Both the position numbers and the translations under genes were made by a program. Positions 1-8,374 of a stretch of 8,856 nucleotides of DNA are shown here, one piece after another. The notes beneath the pieces were generated by a model that was not told where the DNA came from, made no database searches, and saw nothing but the letters and a program-made list of their open reading frames with translations. Numbering within the stretch: the stretch's first letter is position 1; each line of letters opens with the position of its first letter. Source of the DNA: Candidatus Nomurabacteria bacterium (GTDB lineage Bacteria > Patescibacteriota > Minisyncoccia > Phycocordibacterales > UBA9973); the NCBI GenBank assembly GCA_943356455.1, contig CALRFB010000003.1, positions 1-8,856 on the forward strand, given 5' to 3'.

Positions 1-1101
1 ATTGAAGAATTCGTCTGCACAGTTCGTGATACAAAACTTGGACCTGAAGTCACTACTCGTGACATCCCAAATGTGTCTGAAGCTAAACTCAAAGACCTCG
101 ATGAAGAAGGTATCATTCGTATCGGTGCTGAAGTTCGCGAAAATGATATTCTCGTTGGTAAAATCACACCAAAAGGTGAGACAGAACTTACTCCAGAAGA
201 ACGTCTTCTTCGCTCGATCTTTGCTGAAAAAGCACGCGATGTGAAAGATACATCTCTTCGCCTCGAACACGGTAAACGTGGCCGTGTTATCTCGGTCAAG
301 ATTTTCTCTCGTGATCAAGGTCACCAGCTTGAGTCAGGCATCATCAAGAAAGTTGTTATCGAACTTGCACAGGTTCGAAATATCTCTGTCGGTGACAAAC
401 TCGCAGGTCGCCATGGAAACAAAGGTGTCATCTCGACCATTCTTCCAGAAGAAGATATGCCACACATGGCAGACGGTACACCGATAGACATCATTCTTAC
501 TCCACTCGGCGTGCCTTCTCGTATGAACCTCGGTCAGATTTTGGAAATGCATCTCGGTATGGCTGCTCACAGTCTCGGCTACCAGGCTATCGTCCCGCCA
601 TTTTCTGGTGCAACAGACGTTGAAATAAAACAAGAACTTGTCAAAGCTGGTATGCCAGAAAACGGCAAGATTAAACTTTTCGACGGACGCACGGGTGAAC
701 ACTTCGAGCAAGATATCGCTATCGGCTATATGTACATTCTTAAGTTGCACCACATGGTGGAAGACAAGATTCACATGCGTTCGATCGGTCCTTACTCACT
801 CATCACACAGCAACCCCTCGGTGGTAAAGCACAAGGCGGCGGTCAGCGTTTTGGAGAAATGGAAGTCTGGGCACTCGAAGGTTACGGTGCTGCATACACT
901 CTCCGCGAAATGATCACGATTAAATCCGACGACATAAAAGGTCGAACAGAAACCTTCAAATCGATTATTAAAGGCGAATCAATCAAAGAACCAAACTCTC
1001 CTGCATCGTTTAACGTTATGTTGAACTACCTCCGCGGTCTCGCCCTCGATGTCGAACTCAAGAGCGACAATCCTATTGTCTCTAATGAAGATGAAGCGTA
1101 A
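1..1101 (+). CDS. rpoB: RNA polymerase beta subunit, C-terminal part (5' end outside window)
   Basis: This is the last 366 residues of the beta subunit of DNA-directed RNA polymerase, which with beta' forms the catalytic cleft. The reading frame is open from base 1 and no start is visible. A GTG at 73 is an internal Val codon, because conserved sequence continues upstream of it. Hallmarks seen are [12 protein letters not shown] (fragment residues 131-142), whose two lysines match the active-site lysines near E. coli K1065 and K1073; [16 protein letters not shown]; and [20 protein letters not shown] (from residue 271), followed by the SDDIKGR segment that packs against beta'. The rifampicin-binding region would lie upstream and cannot be judged. 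The protein ends with the usual [12 protein letters not shown] segment plus a short acidic tail and a TAA. rpoC begins 22 nt downstream, the standard rpoBC order. The identification is essentially certain. Confidence 0.98.
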   Translation: MEEFVCTVRDTKLGPEVTTRDIPNVSEAKLKDLDEEGIIRIGAEVRENDILVGKITPKGETELTPEERLLRSIFAEKARDVKDTSLRLEHGKRGRVISVKIFSRDQGHQLESGIIKKVVIELAQVRNISVGDKLAGRHGNKGVISTILPEEDMPHMADGTPIDIILTPLGVPSRMNLGQILEMHLGMAAHSLGYQAIVPPFSGATDVEIKQELVKAGMPENGKIKLFDGRTGEHFEQDIAIGYMYILKLHHMVEDKIHMRSIGPYSLITQQPLGGKAQGGGQRFGEMEVWALEGYGAAYTLREMITIKSDDIKGRTETFKSIIKGESIKEPNSPASFNVMLNYLRGLALDVELKSDNPIVSNEDEA

Positions 1102-1123
1102 ATCAATCTAATATAAAATTATT

Positions 1124-4100
1124 ATGAAAACATTAGATACAACAAGTTTCGACTATATCACTCTTAAAATGGCTTCACCGGATCGTATCCGTGAGTGGAG
1201 TTATGGTGAAGTCACAAAACCAGAAACGATCAATTATCGAACTGGTCGCTCAGAACGCGGCGGTCTTTTTGACGAGCGCGTATTCGGTCCAGAAAAAGAT
1301 TACGAATGTTACTGCGGAAAATACAAGCGTATTCGTTACGCTGGTATTGTCTGTGAAAAATGTGGCGTTGAAGTTACGATGGCAGTCGTGCGTCGTGAAC
1401 GCATGGGTCACATCGAACTCGCTTCTCCTGTGGCTCACATCTGGTTCCTTCGTGGTGTGCCATCTCGTATGTCTATCCTCACTGGCATACCTGTAACTGA
1501 CTTGGAAAAAGTCATTTACTTTGCTGGATACATCATTACGAAAGTATACGAAGACGAAAAAGCTACGGTTCTCAAAGACGTTGAAACCGAATTCAAAACT
1601 AAAATGAAGACGGCAAACGATGAAGAAACCAAAGAAAAACTTAAAGAACTTTTGCTCAACATCAAAAAAGAAATTGGTGAAATACACGAAGGTAAAGTCT
1701 TGAACGAAATTTCGTACCACCACTACAGCTTGAAATACGGAACGTGTTTCGATGCTCAAATCGGCGCAGAAGCTATATTCAATCTCTTCAAAAATATTGA
1801 CCTCAAAAAATTGCTCGAAAAATGTGAAGAGCGAGTTGAAAAGGCAAGTTCAGTTGAGCGCGAAAAACTTCAGAAACGTATTGGACTTATTCGCTCAATG
1901 TACACAGCAAATCTTCGTCCAGAATGGATGTTTATGGTTGCTATTCCAGTTATCCCACCAGCACTTCGCCCAATGGTTGCACTCGAAGGTGGTCGTCATG
2001 CGACGTCAGACGTCAACGACCTCTACCGACGTGTTATCAACCGAAACAATCGCCTGAAGAAGCTCAAGGAAATCGGCGCACCAGATGTTATCTTGCGTAA
2101 CGAAAAGCGTATTTTGCAAGAAGCAGTTGATGCACTCTTTGATAACTCGATCACGTCACAAGGCGACAGTCAGGCGATGAGTCAGTCGCAACGCCGTGCT
2201 CTCAAGTCTCTTTCTGACAACCTCAAATCAAAACAAGGTCTCTTCCGTCAGAACTTGCTCGGTAAGCGCGTTGACTATTCCGGACGTTCGGTTATCGTCA
2301 TCGGTCCGCAGCTTGCACTCGATCAATGTGGTTTGCCAAAACACATGGCACTTGAACTTTTCCGTCCATTTGTCATTGCTAAACTCATCAAGTACGAGCA
2401 TGCTCATAACACCAAAGGTGCAAACCGACTCATTGAAGAAGGTGTGCCAGAAGTTTGGGCAATTCTCGAAGAAGTTATTCAAGGCAAATATGTATTGCTC
2501 AACCGTGCACCAACGTTGCACCGTCTTGGTATCCAAGCTTTCCATCCGATTTTGATTGAAGGTAATGCTATTCAAGTTCATCCACTTGTGTGTTCGGCAT
2601 ACAACGCTGACTTCGACGGTGACCAGATGGCCGTCTACGTACCTCTCTCAGATGAAGCTCAGAAGGAAGCGCATGATCTCATGGCCTCAAATAAAAATCT
2701 TTTGAAGCCACAAAATGGTGATCCAATCGTTTCTGTTAAACTCCTCGACATCGCTCTTGGTTGTTACTGGATGACAAAATCTGTTGACGGTGAAAAAGGT
2801 GAAGGTAAATATTTCGCAAGTCCAAACCAAGCAATATTGGCATACGACTTCGGCGAAGTATCTTTCCGCGCAAAGATCAAAGTCCTTGGTACAGAAAAAG
2901 AAAAGTACAGCCTCTTTGGTGGTAAACCATTTGAAACATCAGTTGGACGTTTGCTCTTCAACTCAATTCTTCCTGCCGATATGCCATTCCTTAACGAAGA
3001 AATGCCACAAAAGCGTATCTCAGCGCTTATCGATGAAGTTATTTATCGTTACGGCATCGACGCAACACCACCAATTCTCGATAAAATCAAAAATTTCGGC
3101 TACAAGTTCATCACTAAAGCCGGCATCACTTGGGGTATCGACAACGTTCGCGTTCCAGAAGGTAAAAAAGCAATTATCGAAAAGGGTCGCAAGATGGAAC
3201 ACGAAGTATTTTCACAATACAACGATGGTCTCCTGTCTCAAGATGAAAAGTACCGCAAGATAATTGAAATTTGGGATGGTATTAAAATCGAAGTTGAAAA
3301 ACTGCTTCCTGCAACTCTTGAGAAAAATGGTTCTGTCGAAGACATGCTTCGATCTGGCGCCCGCGGTTCCGTTTCTAACCTCACTCAGATGGCCGGTATG
3401 AAAGGTCTTATTGTGAACACAGCTGGACGCACTATCGATTTCCCAATCGTACCTTCATACAAAGAAGGTTTGTCACCGATCGAATACTTCATTACTACGC
3501 ACGGTGCACGTAAAGGTCTCGCTGACACAGCGCTCAATACTGCACGTGCCGGTTACCTCACTCGTCGTCTCGTTGTTGCCGCACAAGACGTGCGCATTAC
3601 CGAAGAAGACTGTGGAACCAAAGAAGGCCGTATCGCCAAGGAAGATAATATCGCTGGTATCACAATTCCACTCTCGAAAAATATCCGTGGTCGTGTTCTC
3701 GCAGCTGACCTCAAAGATGCAGACGGTAGTGTACTCTACAAAGCAGGCACACTTATCACCAAAGAAGATGCAGTCAAGATTCAGGAAATTGGTGTTAAAG
3801 AAGCGATGGTTCGTTCGCCACTCATATGTAAAACGGTCTACGGTTTGTGTCAGAAATGTTACGGTCTTGACCTCGGTCGCAACCATATGGTTGACCAAGG
3901 TGAAGCTGTCGGTATCATAGCGGCTCAAGCTATCGGTGAACCTGGTACACAGCTCACGCTTCGAACATTCCACGCCGGCGGTGTCGCAGGTGTCGATATC
4001 ACTCAAGGTTTGCCACGTATCGAAGAAATCTTCGAACGTCGTCGCCCTCACCGTGCCCTCGCTGCAGTTTCTGAAACTGAAGGGGAAGTCATGGAAATCC

Positions 4101-4723
4101 GAACGGCAGGCAAAGAAAAAACAATTGTTGTTTTGTCTGATACAAAAGTTGGCAAATCAAATACGATCGAATATACAATCGGTGTTCACCGCACACCATT
4201 TGTTAAAGTTGGCGAAAAAATCACAGCTGGTCAGATTTTGACTGATGGCTCTGCAGACATCACCGACATATTTAACTTTGGCGGTAAAGATCTTGCTGAA
4301 AAATACATCATCGATGAAATCATGAAAGTGTACGAACTTCAAGGTGCTTCGATTTCGAAAAAGCATATCGAAATCATCATTCGTCAAATGTTCTCACGAC
4401 GCAAAGTTAAAGATCCAGGTGATTCAACATTCTCACCAGGTGAAATAGTTGAAAACATCGAACTCGTTGAAGAAAATATGAAGCTCAAAGCTCAGGGTCT
4501 AACTGAAGCTAAAGCTGATACAATCGTGCTTGGTATTACAGAATCGTCTCTCAATACACAAAGCTGGCTGGCGGCTGCTTCGTTCCAAAATACGAACCGC
4601 GTGCTGATCGCAAATGCTGTGAAGGGTGGCGAAGATCGTCTCCGTGGTCTCATGGAAAACGTTATCATCGGCCGTCTCATCCCAGCAGGTACTGGTTTCA
4701 AGAAAGCAAGTAAAAAGAAGTAG
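1124..4723 (+). CDS. rpoC: RNA polymerase beta' subunit
   Basis: Complete 1199-residue largest subunit of RNA polymerase, which carries the catalytic magnesium. In order: N-terminal zinc ribbon (C62, C64, C77, C80); a charged helical stretch at about 140-190; clamp helices that bind sigma region 2 (about 298-340); a diverged rudder (342-358); the [13 protein letters not shown] segment; the active-site NADFDGD with D496, D498 and D500; the bridge-helix region ([15 protein letters not shown]); a second zinc site (C830, C902, C909, C912); and the trigger loop [11 protein letters not shown] (943-953). The sequence runs from the trigger loop straight into [16 protein letters not shown], so the large E. 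coli-type insertion is absent, which partly explains the length of 1199 against about 1400 in E. coli. Trigger-loop Leu946 replaces the Met found in E. coli, a change also known in other phyla. The ATG at 1124 begins a normal beta' N-terminus but has no visible Shine-Dalgarno. dnaG follows after 30 nt. Confidence 0.98.
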   Translation: MKTLDTTSFDYITLKMASPDRIREWSYGEVTKPETINYRTGRSERGGLFDERVFGPEKDYECYCGKYKRIRYAGIVCEKCGVEVTMAVVRRERMGHIELASPVAHIWFLRGVPSRMSILTGIPVTDLEKVIYFAGYIITKVYEDEKATVLKDVETEFKTKMKTANDEETKEKLKELLLNIKKEIGEIHEGKVLNEISYHHYSLKYGTCFDAQIGAEAIFNLFKNIDLKKLLEKCEERVEKASSVEREKLQKRIGLIRSMYTANLRPEWMFMVAIPVIPPALRPMVALEGGRHATSDVNDLYRRVINRNNRLKKLKEIGAPDVILRNEKRILQEAVDALFDNSITSQGDSQAMSQSQRRALKSLSDNLKSKQGLFRQNLLGKRVDYSGRSVIVIGPQLALDQCGLPKHMALELFRPFVIAKLIKYEHAHNTKGANRLIEEGVPEVWAILEEVIQGKYVLLNRAPTLHRLGIQAFHPILIEGNAIQVHPLVCSAYNADFDGDQMAVYVPLSDEAQKEAHDLMASNKNLLKPQNGDPIVSVKLLDIALGCYWMTKSVDGEKGEGKYFASPNQAILAYDFGEVSFRAKIKVLGTEKEKYSLFGGKPFETSVGRLLFNSILPADMPFLNEEMPQKRISALIDEVIYRYGIDATPPILDKIKNFGYKFITKAGITWGIDNVRVPEGKKAIIEKGRKMEHEVFSQYNDGLLSQDEKYRKIIEIWDGIKIEVEKLLPATLEKNGSVEDMLRSGARGSVSNLTQMAGMKGLIVNTAGRTIDFPIVPSYKEGLSPIEYFITTHGARKGLADTALNTARAGYLTRRLVVAAQDVRITEEDCGTKEGRIAKEDNIAGITIPLSKNIRGRVLAADLKDADGSVLYKAGTLITKEDAVKIQEIGVKEAMVRSPLICKTVYGLCQKCYGLDLGRNHMVDQGEAVGIIAAQAIGEPGTQLTLRTFHAGGVAGVDITQGLPRIEEIFERRRPHRALAAVSETEGEVMEIRTAGKEKTIVVLSDTKVGKSNTIEYTIGVHRTPFVKVGEKITAGQILTDGSADITDIFNFGGKDLAEKYIIDEIMKVYELQGASISKKHIEIIIRQMFSRRKVKDPGDSTFSPGEIVENIELVEENMKLKAQGLTEAKADTIVLGITESSLNTQSWLAAASFQNTNRVLIANAVKGGEDRLRGLMENVIIGRLIPAGTGFKKASKKK

Positions 4724-4727
4724 CCAC

Positions 4728-4744
4728 GTGCACAGGAAGTGCAT
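4728..4744 (+). promoter_or_regulatory. Small hairpin with Shine-Dalgarno-like loop ahead of dnaG
   Basis: Just after the rpoC stop, TGCAC (4729-4733) and GTGCA (4739-4743) are perfect inverted arms around the loop AGGAA (4734-4738). A G-U pair at 4728/4744 can lengthen the stem to 6 bp. AGGAA is the only Shine-Dalgarno-like sequence before dnaG, but it ends 15 nt upstream of the preferred ATG at 4754, which is longer than usual. The same bases overlap an alternative in-frame GTG at 4739. The arms and loop are directly visible; a role in tuning primase translation is inference. There is no T-tract, so it is not an intrinsic terminator. Confidence 0.4.
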
Positions 4745-4753
4745 AACCCAATT

Positions 4754-6475
4754 ATGAGTACACCCGTAGAGCAAATTAAAGATAAGCTCTCGATAGTCGA
4801 CGTCGTTTCGGCGTACGTTAAATTGGAGCGTTCCGGGATTTACTTTAAAGCTCGTTGTCCATTCCATAGTGAGCGTACACCGTCCTTTATGCTCTCACCG
4901 GCGCGCAATACGTACCACTGTTTCGGCTGTGGTAAAGGCGGAGACATATTTAGTTTCGTGCAAGATATCGAAGGTCTCGATTTTCCGGCTGCACTTAAGC
5001 TTTTGGCTGAGCGTGCTGGCGTGACTCTCGATGCTCGCGCCAAACGTGATGGTGGCGAAAAAGCCATGCTGTACGATGTGCTCGAAGCCGCTACAAAGTT
5101 TTACGAGGTTGAACTACGAAAATCTAGTGTAGCTATCGAATACTTGAAATCTCGTGGCATAGAAGGTGCAACTGCTAAAACATTTCGTATTGGTTTTGCA
5201 CCTGATGGTTGGGAAAATCTAGTTCACTTTTTGCGAAATAAAGGTTGGCAACAAGGACTCATTGAAAAAGCTGGCTTGTCTGTGCAAGGAAAAAATAATC
5301 CGTACGATCGTTTTCGTAACCGTATTATGTTTCCGATTACAACATCACAAGGGAAGCCAATTGCATTTACTGGACGTGTCTTACCAGGTAGTGATGACCA
5401 GATGGGTAAATATGTGAACTCACCGGAAACAGTGATGTACCACAAATCTTCCGTCTTATATGGTCTCGATTTGGCAAAATCCGCAATTCTTCGCGAAGGC
5501 AATGTTGTCGTCGTCGAAGGCCAAATGGATTGCATTATGATTCACCAGGCCGGCAACCACAATGTGGTTGCTGTATCTGGAACTGCTTTGACGGAAGAAC
5601 ATTTACAGTTGCTCAAGCGTTTTACCGATCGCATTGTATTTTGTTTCGACAATGACAATGCTGGACAAACGGCATTAAAAAAAGCCGCAGCTCTGTCGTT
5701 TGAACTTGGTCTTGACGCCAAAGCAGTGACGCTCGCAGGCAAAGATCCAGCTGATATGATTAAGGAAAATCCTGAAGCTTGGCTGAAAGCACTGACTGGT
5801 GCGGAGCCGGTTATCGACTACTTACTAGGAAGTTTGAAACGATCTGGGGATTCGCCTCGGGATAAGCTCAAACGAGCCAAAGACGATGTTTTACCTCTCG
5901 TTGCAGTTGTACCTGGTAATATGGAGCAATCCTATTACGTCAAAAAAATGAGTGAACTATTCGATGTCCCAGAAGGTGCAGTACGCGATGATCTTAAGAA
6001 ACTGATCCGTGCCACCATAAGCCAAGATAGTGTACACATAGCTCAAAGCGAAGCCCCCCCAGTCCTCCGTGTGCGGTCAGCCAAAGATGCGGCCGCCGAA
6101 CGCATCGTAGGTTTCGAAAAAGTCTTTCATGATCAAGTTGATCTCGAGACAGTACGAACCGATTTTCAGGAAGCCATGCAGGTGTCGCTTGAAACTTTTG
6201 CCGCTGGGATTCCTACAGATCGCATGCCAGCACTCGCTCTTGAAGCAGAACTATATTACAGTGGTAGCAATCAATTGGATTCCATTGCCAGAGAACTAAC
6301 CGCCACCCTCTTGCTTGCTCACTACGAAGAAATACTTGCCGATGTACTCAGACGCATGCGTGAAGCTGAACACAGTAAAGATGAAGCAGCTACGCATGAC
6401 CTACACTCACAATCAAAAGAAATAGGGGAACGCATTTATAAGATTAAACATCATCGTCAATCGACGGAGCACTAA
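4754..6475 (+). CDS. dnaG: DNA primase
   Basis: A 573-residue DnaG-type primase that makes RNA primers for replication, acting with the replicative helicase. The N-terminal CHC2 zinc-binding domain has C35-P-F-H38 and C56-F-G-C59. The RNA polymerase core has the basic [12 protein letters not shown] motif (184-195), the TOPRIM glutamate in EGQMD (E255), DND (D299, D301) and KDPAD (330-334), matching the metal-binding acidic set. EGQMD carries Gln where E. coli has Tyr. The C-terminal part (about 440-573) is mostly helical and diverged, in the place of the helicase-interaction domain. I chose ATG 4754 because [18 protein letters not shown] aligns with the usual DnaG N-terminus; GTG 4739 would add five residues. 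Length is close to E. coli DnaG (581). The stop overlaps the rpoD start by one base. Codon choice looks more mixed than in rpoBC (CTA, TTA, AGA, CCC appear), consistent with lower expression. Confidence 0.97.
   Translation: MSTPVEQIKDKLSIVDVVSAYVKLERSGIYFKARCPFHSERTPSFMLSPARNTYHCFGCGKGGDIFSFVQDIEGLDFPAALKLLAERAGVTLDARAKRDGGEKAMLYDVLEAATKFYEVELRKSSVAIEYLKSRGIEGATAKTFRIGFAPDGWENLVHFLRNKGWQQGLIEKAGLSVQGKNNPYDRFRNRIMFPITTSQGKPIAFTGRVLPGSDDQMGKYVNSPETVMYHKSSVLYGLDLAKSAILREGNVVVVEGQMDCIMIHQAGNHNVVAVSGTALTEEHLQLLKRFTDRIVFCFDNDNAGQTALKKAAALSFELGLDAKAVTLAGKDPADMIKENPEAWLKALTGAEPVIDYLLGSLKRSGDSPRDKLKRAKDDVLPLVAVVPGNMEQSYYVKKMSELFDVPEGAVRDDLKKLIRATISQDSVHIAQSEAPPVLRVRSAKDAAAERIVGFEKVFHDQVDLETVRTDFQEAMQVSLETFAAGIPTDRMPALALEAELYYSGSNQLDSIARELTATLLLAHYEEILADVLRRMREAEHSKDEAATHDLHSQSKEIGERIYKIKHHRQSTEH
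6466..6469 (+). promoter_or_regulatory. Ribosome binding site of rpoD
   Basis: GGAG lies inside the last codons of dnaG, five bases before the ATG at 6475. It supports that start and shows that classical Shine-Dalgarno initiation is used in this genome. With the TAATG stop/start overlap it indicates translational coupling of rpoD to dnaG. Confidence 0.75.
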
Positions 6476-7728
6476 TGAAAAAGAAGATTACGAAGAAAAC
6501 TAAAAAAGCAGCAAAACCAAGCAAGGCTAAAAAGCCTGTCAAAAAGGTTAAAAAGGCTGTGAAAAAGCCAGTTAAAAAAATCGCAAAGGTTAAAAAGCCA
6601 GTTGCGAAAAAAGCTGCCAAAGCTCCGAAAGAAGCCAAGCTTTCTGCTGCAGAGAAAAAAGTAAAATCACTTGATCTCAAAGCCGATGAACTCGTTATCA
6701 AAGGTAAAAAGCGTGGCTTTATTACGTATGATGAAATTCTTAAAGTCTTTCCTGATATTGAAAATAATATTTCTTTCCTCGATAAACTGTACGACAAATT
6801 TACTGTTGCCGGTATCGATGTGCTCGAAGGTGGTAACTTGCTCGATGTAGATGCGGCTGACGTTGTCCCTGGTAAAACCGGACGCGATGCTACTGCCTAC
6901 GACTCGATCCAGATTTACCTGAAGGAAATCGGCCAGTATCCGCTTTTGTCTGCTGCCGAAGAGCGTGAGCTCGCTCGCCGTATCGAAGCTGGTGACAAAG
7001 AAGCTAAAAACCTGCTCGCTCGCGCGAACCTTCGTCTCGTTGTGTCTCTCGCGAAAAAGTACGTTGGTCGCTCACCTGACCTTACCCTGCTTGACCTGAT
7101 CCAAGAAGGTAACCTTGGTTTGTTCAAAGCTGTTGAAAAATTTGACTACCATAAAGGTTTCAAATTCTCGACGTATGCAACGTGGTGGATTCGTCAGTCG
7201 ATAACTCGTGCGCTTGCCGACCAGTCGCGAACAATCCGTATCCCAGTGCACATGGTGGAAACTATTTCTAAATACAAACAAGTCTCCCGCCGTTTGGCAC
7301 AAGACCTCGGTCGCGACCCACTCCCAGAAGAAATCGCAACTGAAATGGGAATCGAAGTTGAAAAAGTGCACGTGATTGAAAATATCAATCAAGACACGCG
7401 TTCTCTCGAAGCTCCAGTAGGTGATGATGACGAAAAGTCTACTCTCGGTGAATTTATTCCAGATGATAAAATCCTCCGCCCAGACCAGGAAACATCTCGC
7501 TCAATTTTGCAGGACCAGATCCGCGAAGCATTGAATGATCTCTCGCCAAAGGAACGCCGAATTTTGGAAATGAGATATGGTTTGCTCGATGGTGTGCAAC
7601 ATACACTCGAAGAAGTTGGTGCCGAATTCGGTGTCACCCGCGAACGTATCCGTCAGATTGAAGCCAAAGTTCACGAGAAACTTCGCCAAAATGAAAAGGT
7701 AGCTAGACTCCGAAACTACTTTGATTAA
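6475..7728 (+). CDS. rpoD: Primary RNA polymerase sigma factor (sigma70/sigmaA)
   Basis: A 417-residue group 1 sigma factor that directs core polymerase to housekeeping promoters. Residues 1 to about 60 are a Lys/Ala/Pro/Val tail with 27 lysines and almost no acidic residues. Region 1.1 follows (about 75-118, [13 protein letters not shown]...). Region 1.2 is about 141-173 ([20 protein letters not shown]), with no large non-conserved insert before region 2. Regions 2.1-2.4 are about 183-262, including [22 protein letters not shown] and RTIRIPVHM for -10 recognition and melting. Region 3 is about 266-330, with a GEFIPDD finger. Region 4 is about 353-410, where [20 protein letters not shown] forms the -35-binding helix-turn-helix. 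The gene overlaps the dnaG stop by one base and has a good GGAG site. It is the last plus-strand gene before a strong terminator. Region 1.1 and the full domain set argue against an alternative sigma factor. Confidence 0.97.
   Translation: MKKKITKKTKKAAKPSKAKKPVKKVKKAVKKPVKKIAKVKKPVAKKAAKAPKEAKLSAAEKKVKSLDLKADELVIKGKKRGFITYDEILKVFPDIENNISFLDKLYDKFTVAGIDVLEGGNLLDVDAADVVPGKTGRDATAYDSIQIYLKEIGQYPLLSAAEERELARRIEAGDKEAKNLLARANLRLVVSLAKKYVGRSPDLTLLDLIQEGNLGLFKAVEKFDYHKGFKFSTYATWWIRQSITRALADQSRTIRIPVHMVETISKYKQVSRRLAQDLGRDPLPEEIATEMGIEVEKVHVIENINQDTRSLEAPVGDDDEKSTLGEFIPDDKILRPDQETSRSILQDQIREALNDLSPKERRILEMRYGLLDGVQHTLEEVGAEFGVTRERIRQIEAKVHEKLRQNEKVARLRNYFD
6478..6636 (+). repeat. Lysine-codon-rich low-complexity segment of rpoD
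   Basis: Degenerate, imperfect repeats such as AAAAAGCC(A/T)GT and GGTTAAAAAG encode recurring K-P-V-K-K and K-V-K-K units. The strand is extremely purine-rich here. The segment resembles histone H1-like tails found on some bacterial proteins. A long antisense reading frame across it is only the complement of this bias. Confidence 0.6.
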
Positions 7729-7750
7729 TGTATTAAGAAACATAAAGAAA

Positions 7751-7771
7751 ATGATTTTATTATAAAATCAT
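7751..7771. repeat. Perfect AT-rich palindrome after rpoD
   Basis: ATGATTTTAT (7751-7760) and ATAAAATCAT (7762-7771) are exact reverse complements around one central T. It lies 22 bp after the rpoD stop and just ahead of the GC-rich terminator. In RNA it could form a weak hairpin; in DNA it has the symmetry of a dimeric protein site. It also supplies U-rich sequence downstream of the convergent minus-strand gene. Its function is unknown. Confidence 0.6.
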
Positions 7772-7820
7772 GAACATAAAAGGGCCTCGTCATGAAGACA
7801 GAGGCCCTTGTTCATTTTTT
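7770..7820 (+). terminator. Rho-independent terminator of the rpoB-rpoC-dnaG-rpoD operon
   Basis: AAGGGCCTC (7780-7788) pairs perfectly with GAGGCCCTT (7801-7809) across a 12-nt loop. An outer stem ATGAAC/GTTCAT (7770-7775 with 7810-7815) extends it across a four-base bulge (7776-7779). A T-run occupies 7815-7820. This is a strong intrinsic terminator on the plus strand. Read on the minus strand, the same hairpin follows the stop of the membrane-protein gene and is trailed by a T-rich stretch, so it probably works in both directions. Confidence 0.88.
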
Positions 7821-8318
7821 GCTAAAGTTCATACCCGCTATTGAGACCACGATTGATGCAATTTGTATATCTGCAAAGAATGTCTGATGTTTTTCATATC
7901 CGACATATGCAGATAATGCATGTGCAAAACAATATAAGATCCAGCCAGCGTTGGCACGGTTGTGGGAAAGAAGATATGTCCCAATTAGGAATAAGGCAGA
8001 ACTTCCAAATTCACATACCGTAAGCAGTCCATTGAATACAAAGAAACAAAGGAACACCATGACGCCGATAGAAATTGCCCTGATCATATTCTCAGTCTTA
8101 GGATTTTTTTCTTTACCTGTGAAGTAAGCGTAGCTCATAAGAGCAATGAGGCCAACTTCTAATACGGTGAAGATATAGAGATGGATAAGATAAAAGTAGA
8201 GAAGGGCAATTGCACAACCTACAATACCAATCAGCCATCCAAATTTTTTCCCAGCAACAAGAAAAACTTTATTAGCAAAGAGTATCACAGATACTACTAT
8301 TTGAAGGAACATTATCAT
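7812..8318 (-). CDS. Small polytopic membrane protein, PnuC-like (putative)
   Basis: A 168-residue, very hydrophobic protein with about seven candidate membrane spans (roughly residues 3-22, 26-43, 47-66, 80-100, 103-119, 124-140 and 147-163). Short polar loops include TGKEKNPKTEN (67-77) and SHNRANAG (118-125). The pattern of paired short repeats, the KKFGWLIGIVG segment near the start, and a late W-plus-aromatic span ending in a Q-I...G motif resemble the PnuC / SWEET-fold family, where PnuC carries nicotinamide riboside by facilitated diffusion. This is a resemblance by eye, not a firm match, and no substrate can be claimed. ATG at 8316-8318 is the first start after a perfect consensus promoter; a second ATG lies two codons in. 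No Shine-Dalgarno is visible. The TGA stop and last two Lys codons sit within the rpoD terminator. Convergent to rpoD. Confidence 0.8.
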   Translation of the reverse strand: MIMFLQIVVSVILFANKVFLVAGKKFGWLIGIVGCAIALLYFYLIHLYIFTVLEVGLIALMSYAYFTGKEKNPKTENMIRAISIGVMVFLCFFVFNGLLTVCEFGSSALFLIGTYLLSHNRANAGWILYCFAHALSAYVGYEKHQTFFADIQIASIVVSIAGMNFSKK

Positions 8319-8344
8319 GTCTATGGGTTTTTAAGGTTATTAGT

Positions 8345-8373
8345 ATTATATCAGATTTATATCCTTTTGTCAA
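8345..8373 (-). promoter_or_regulatory. Perfect-consensus sigma70 promoter for the PnuC-like gene
   Basis: On the minus strand TTGACA (8373-8368) is followed by exactly 17 bp and then TATAAT (8350-8345). The bases just before the -10 are TGA, giving an extended -10 (TGnTATAAT). A start near 8338 would leave a leader of roughly 20 nt before the ATG at 8318. All 12 core bases and the spacing are ideal for a group 1 sigma factor such as the RpoD encoded in this window. The -35 lies one base from the preceding terminator's T-tract. Confidence 0.88.
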
Positions 8374-8374
8374 T

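Noticed and set aside
1250..1759. A 169-residue antisense open frame in rpoC, and a similar 146-residue one in rpoB (334-774)
   Set aside because: Both are Phe/Thr/Val/Cys-rich shadows of Lys/Glu-rich sense codons, with no start signals or family resemblance.
3473..4051. A 192-residue open frame antisense to rpoC
   Set aside because: It lies wholly inside conserved beta' coding sequence, has no recognisable domain, and its composition is that expected from the complement of biased codons.
4739..4753. GTG at 4739 as the dnaG start
   Set aside because: It would add MHNPI before the usual DnaG N-terminus and overlaps the AGGAAG sequence, leaving no ribosome binding site; ATG 4754 is preferred, though not proven.
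6570..6625. Poly-A runs in rpoD as a programmed frameshift site
   Set aside because: The runs are not in the X-XXY-YYZ register needed for classical -1 slippage, there is no clear downstream stimulator, and the zero frame gives a complete conserved sigma factor.
6444..6797. A 117-residue Phe/Leu/Ala-rich antisense frame looking like a membrane protein
   Set aside because: It is the complement of the lysine-rich rpoD 5' end (AAA becomes TTT), so the hydrophobicity is an artefact.
1..7728. Recoded UGA (as glycine) seen in some CPR lineages
   Set aside because: No in-frame TGA occurs in the four conserved genes, and TGA serves as a plausible stop for the gene ending at 7812.
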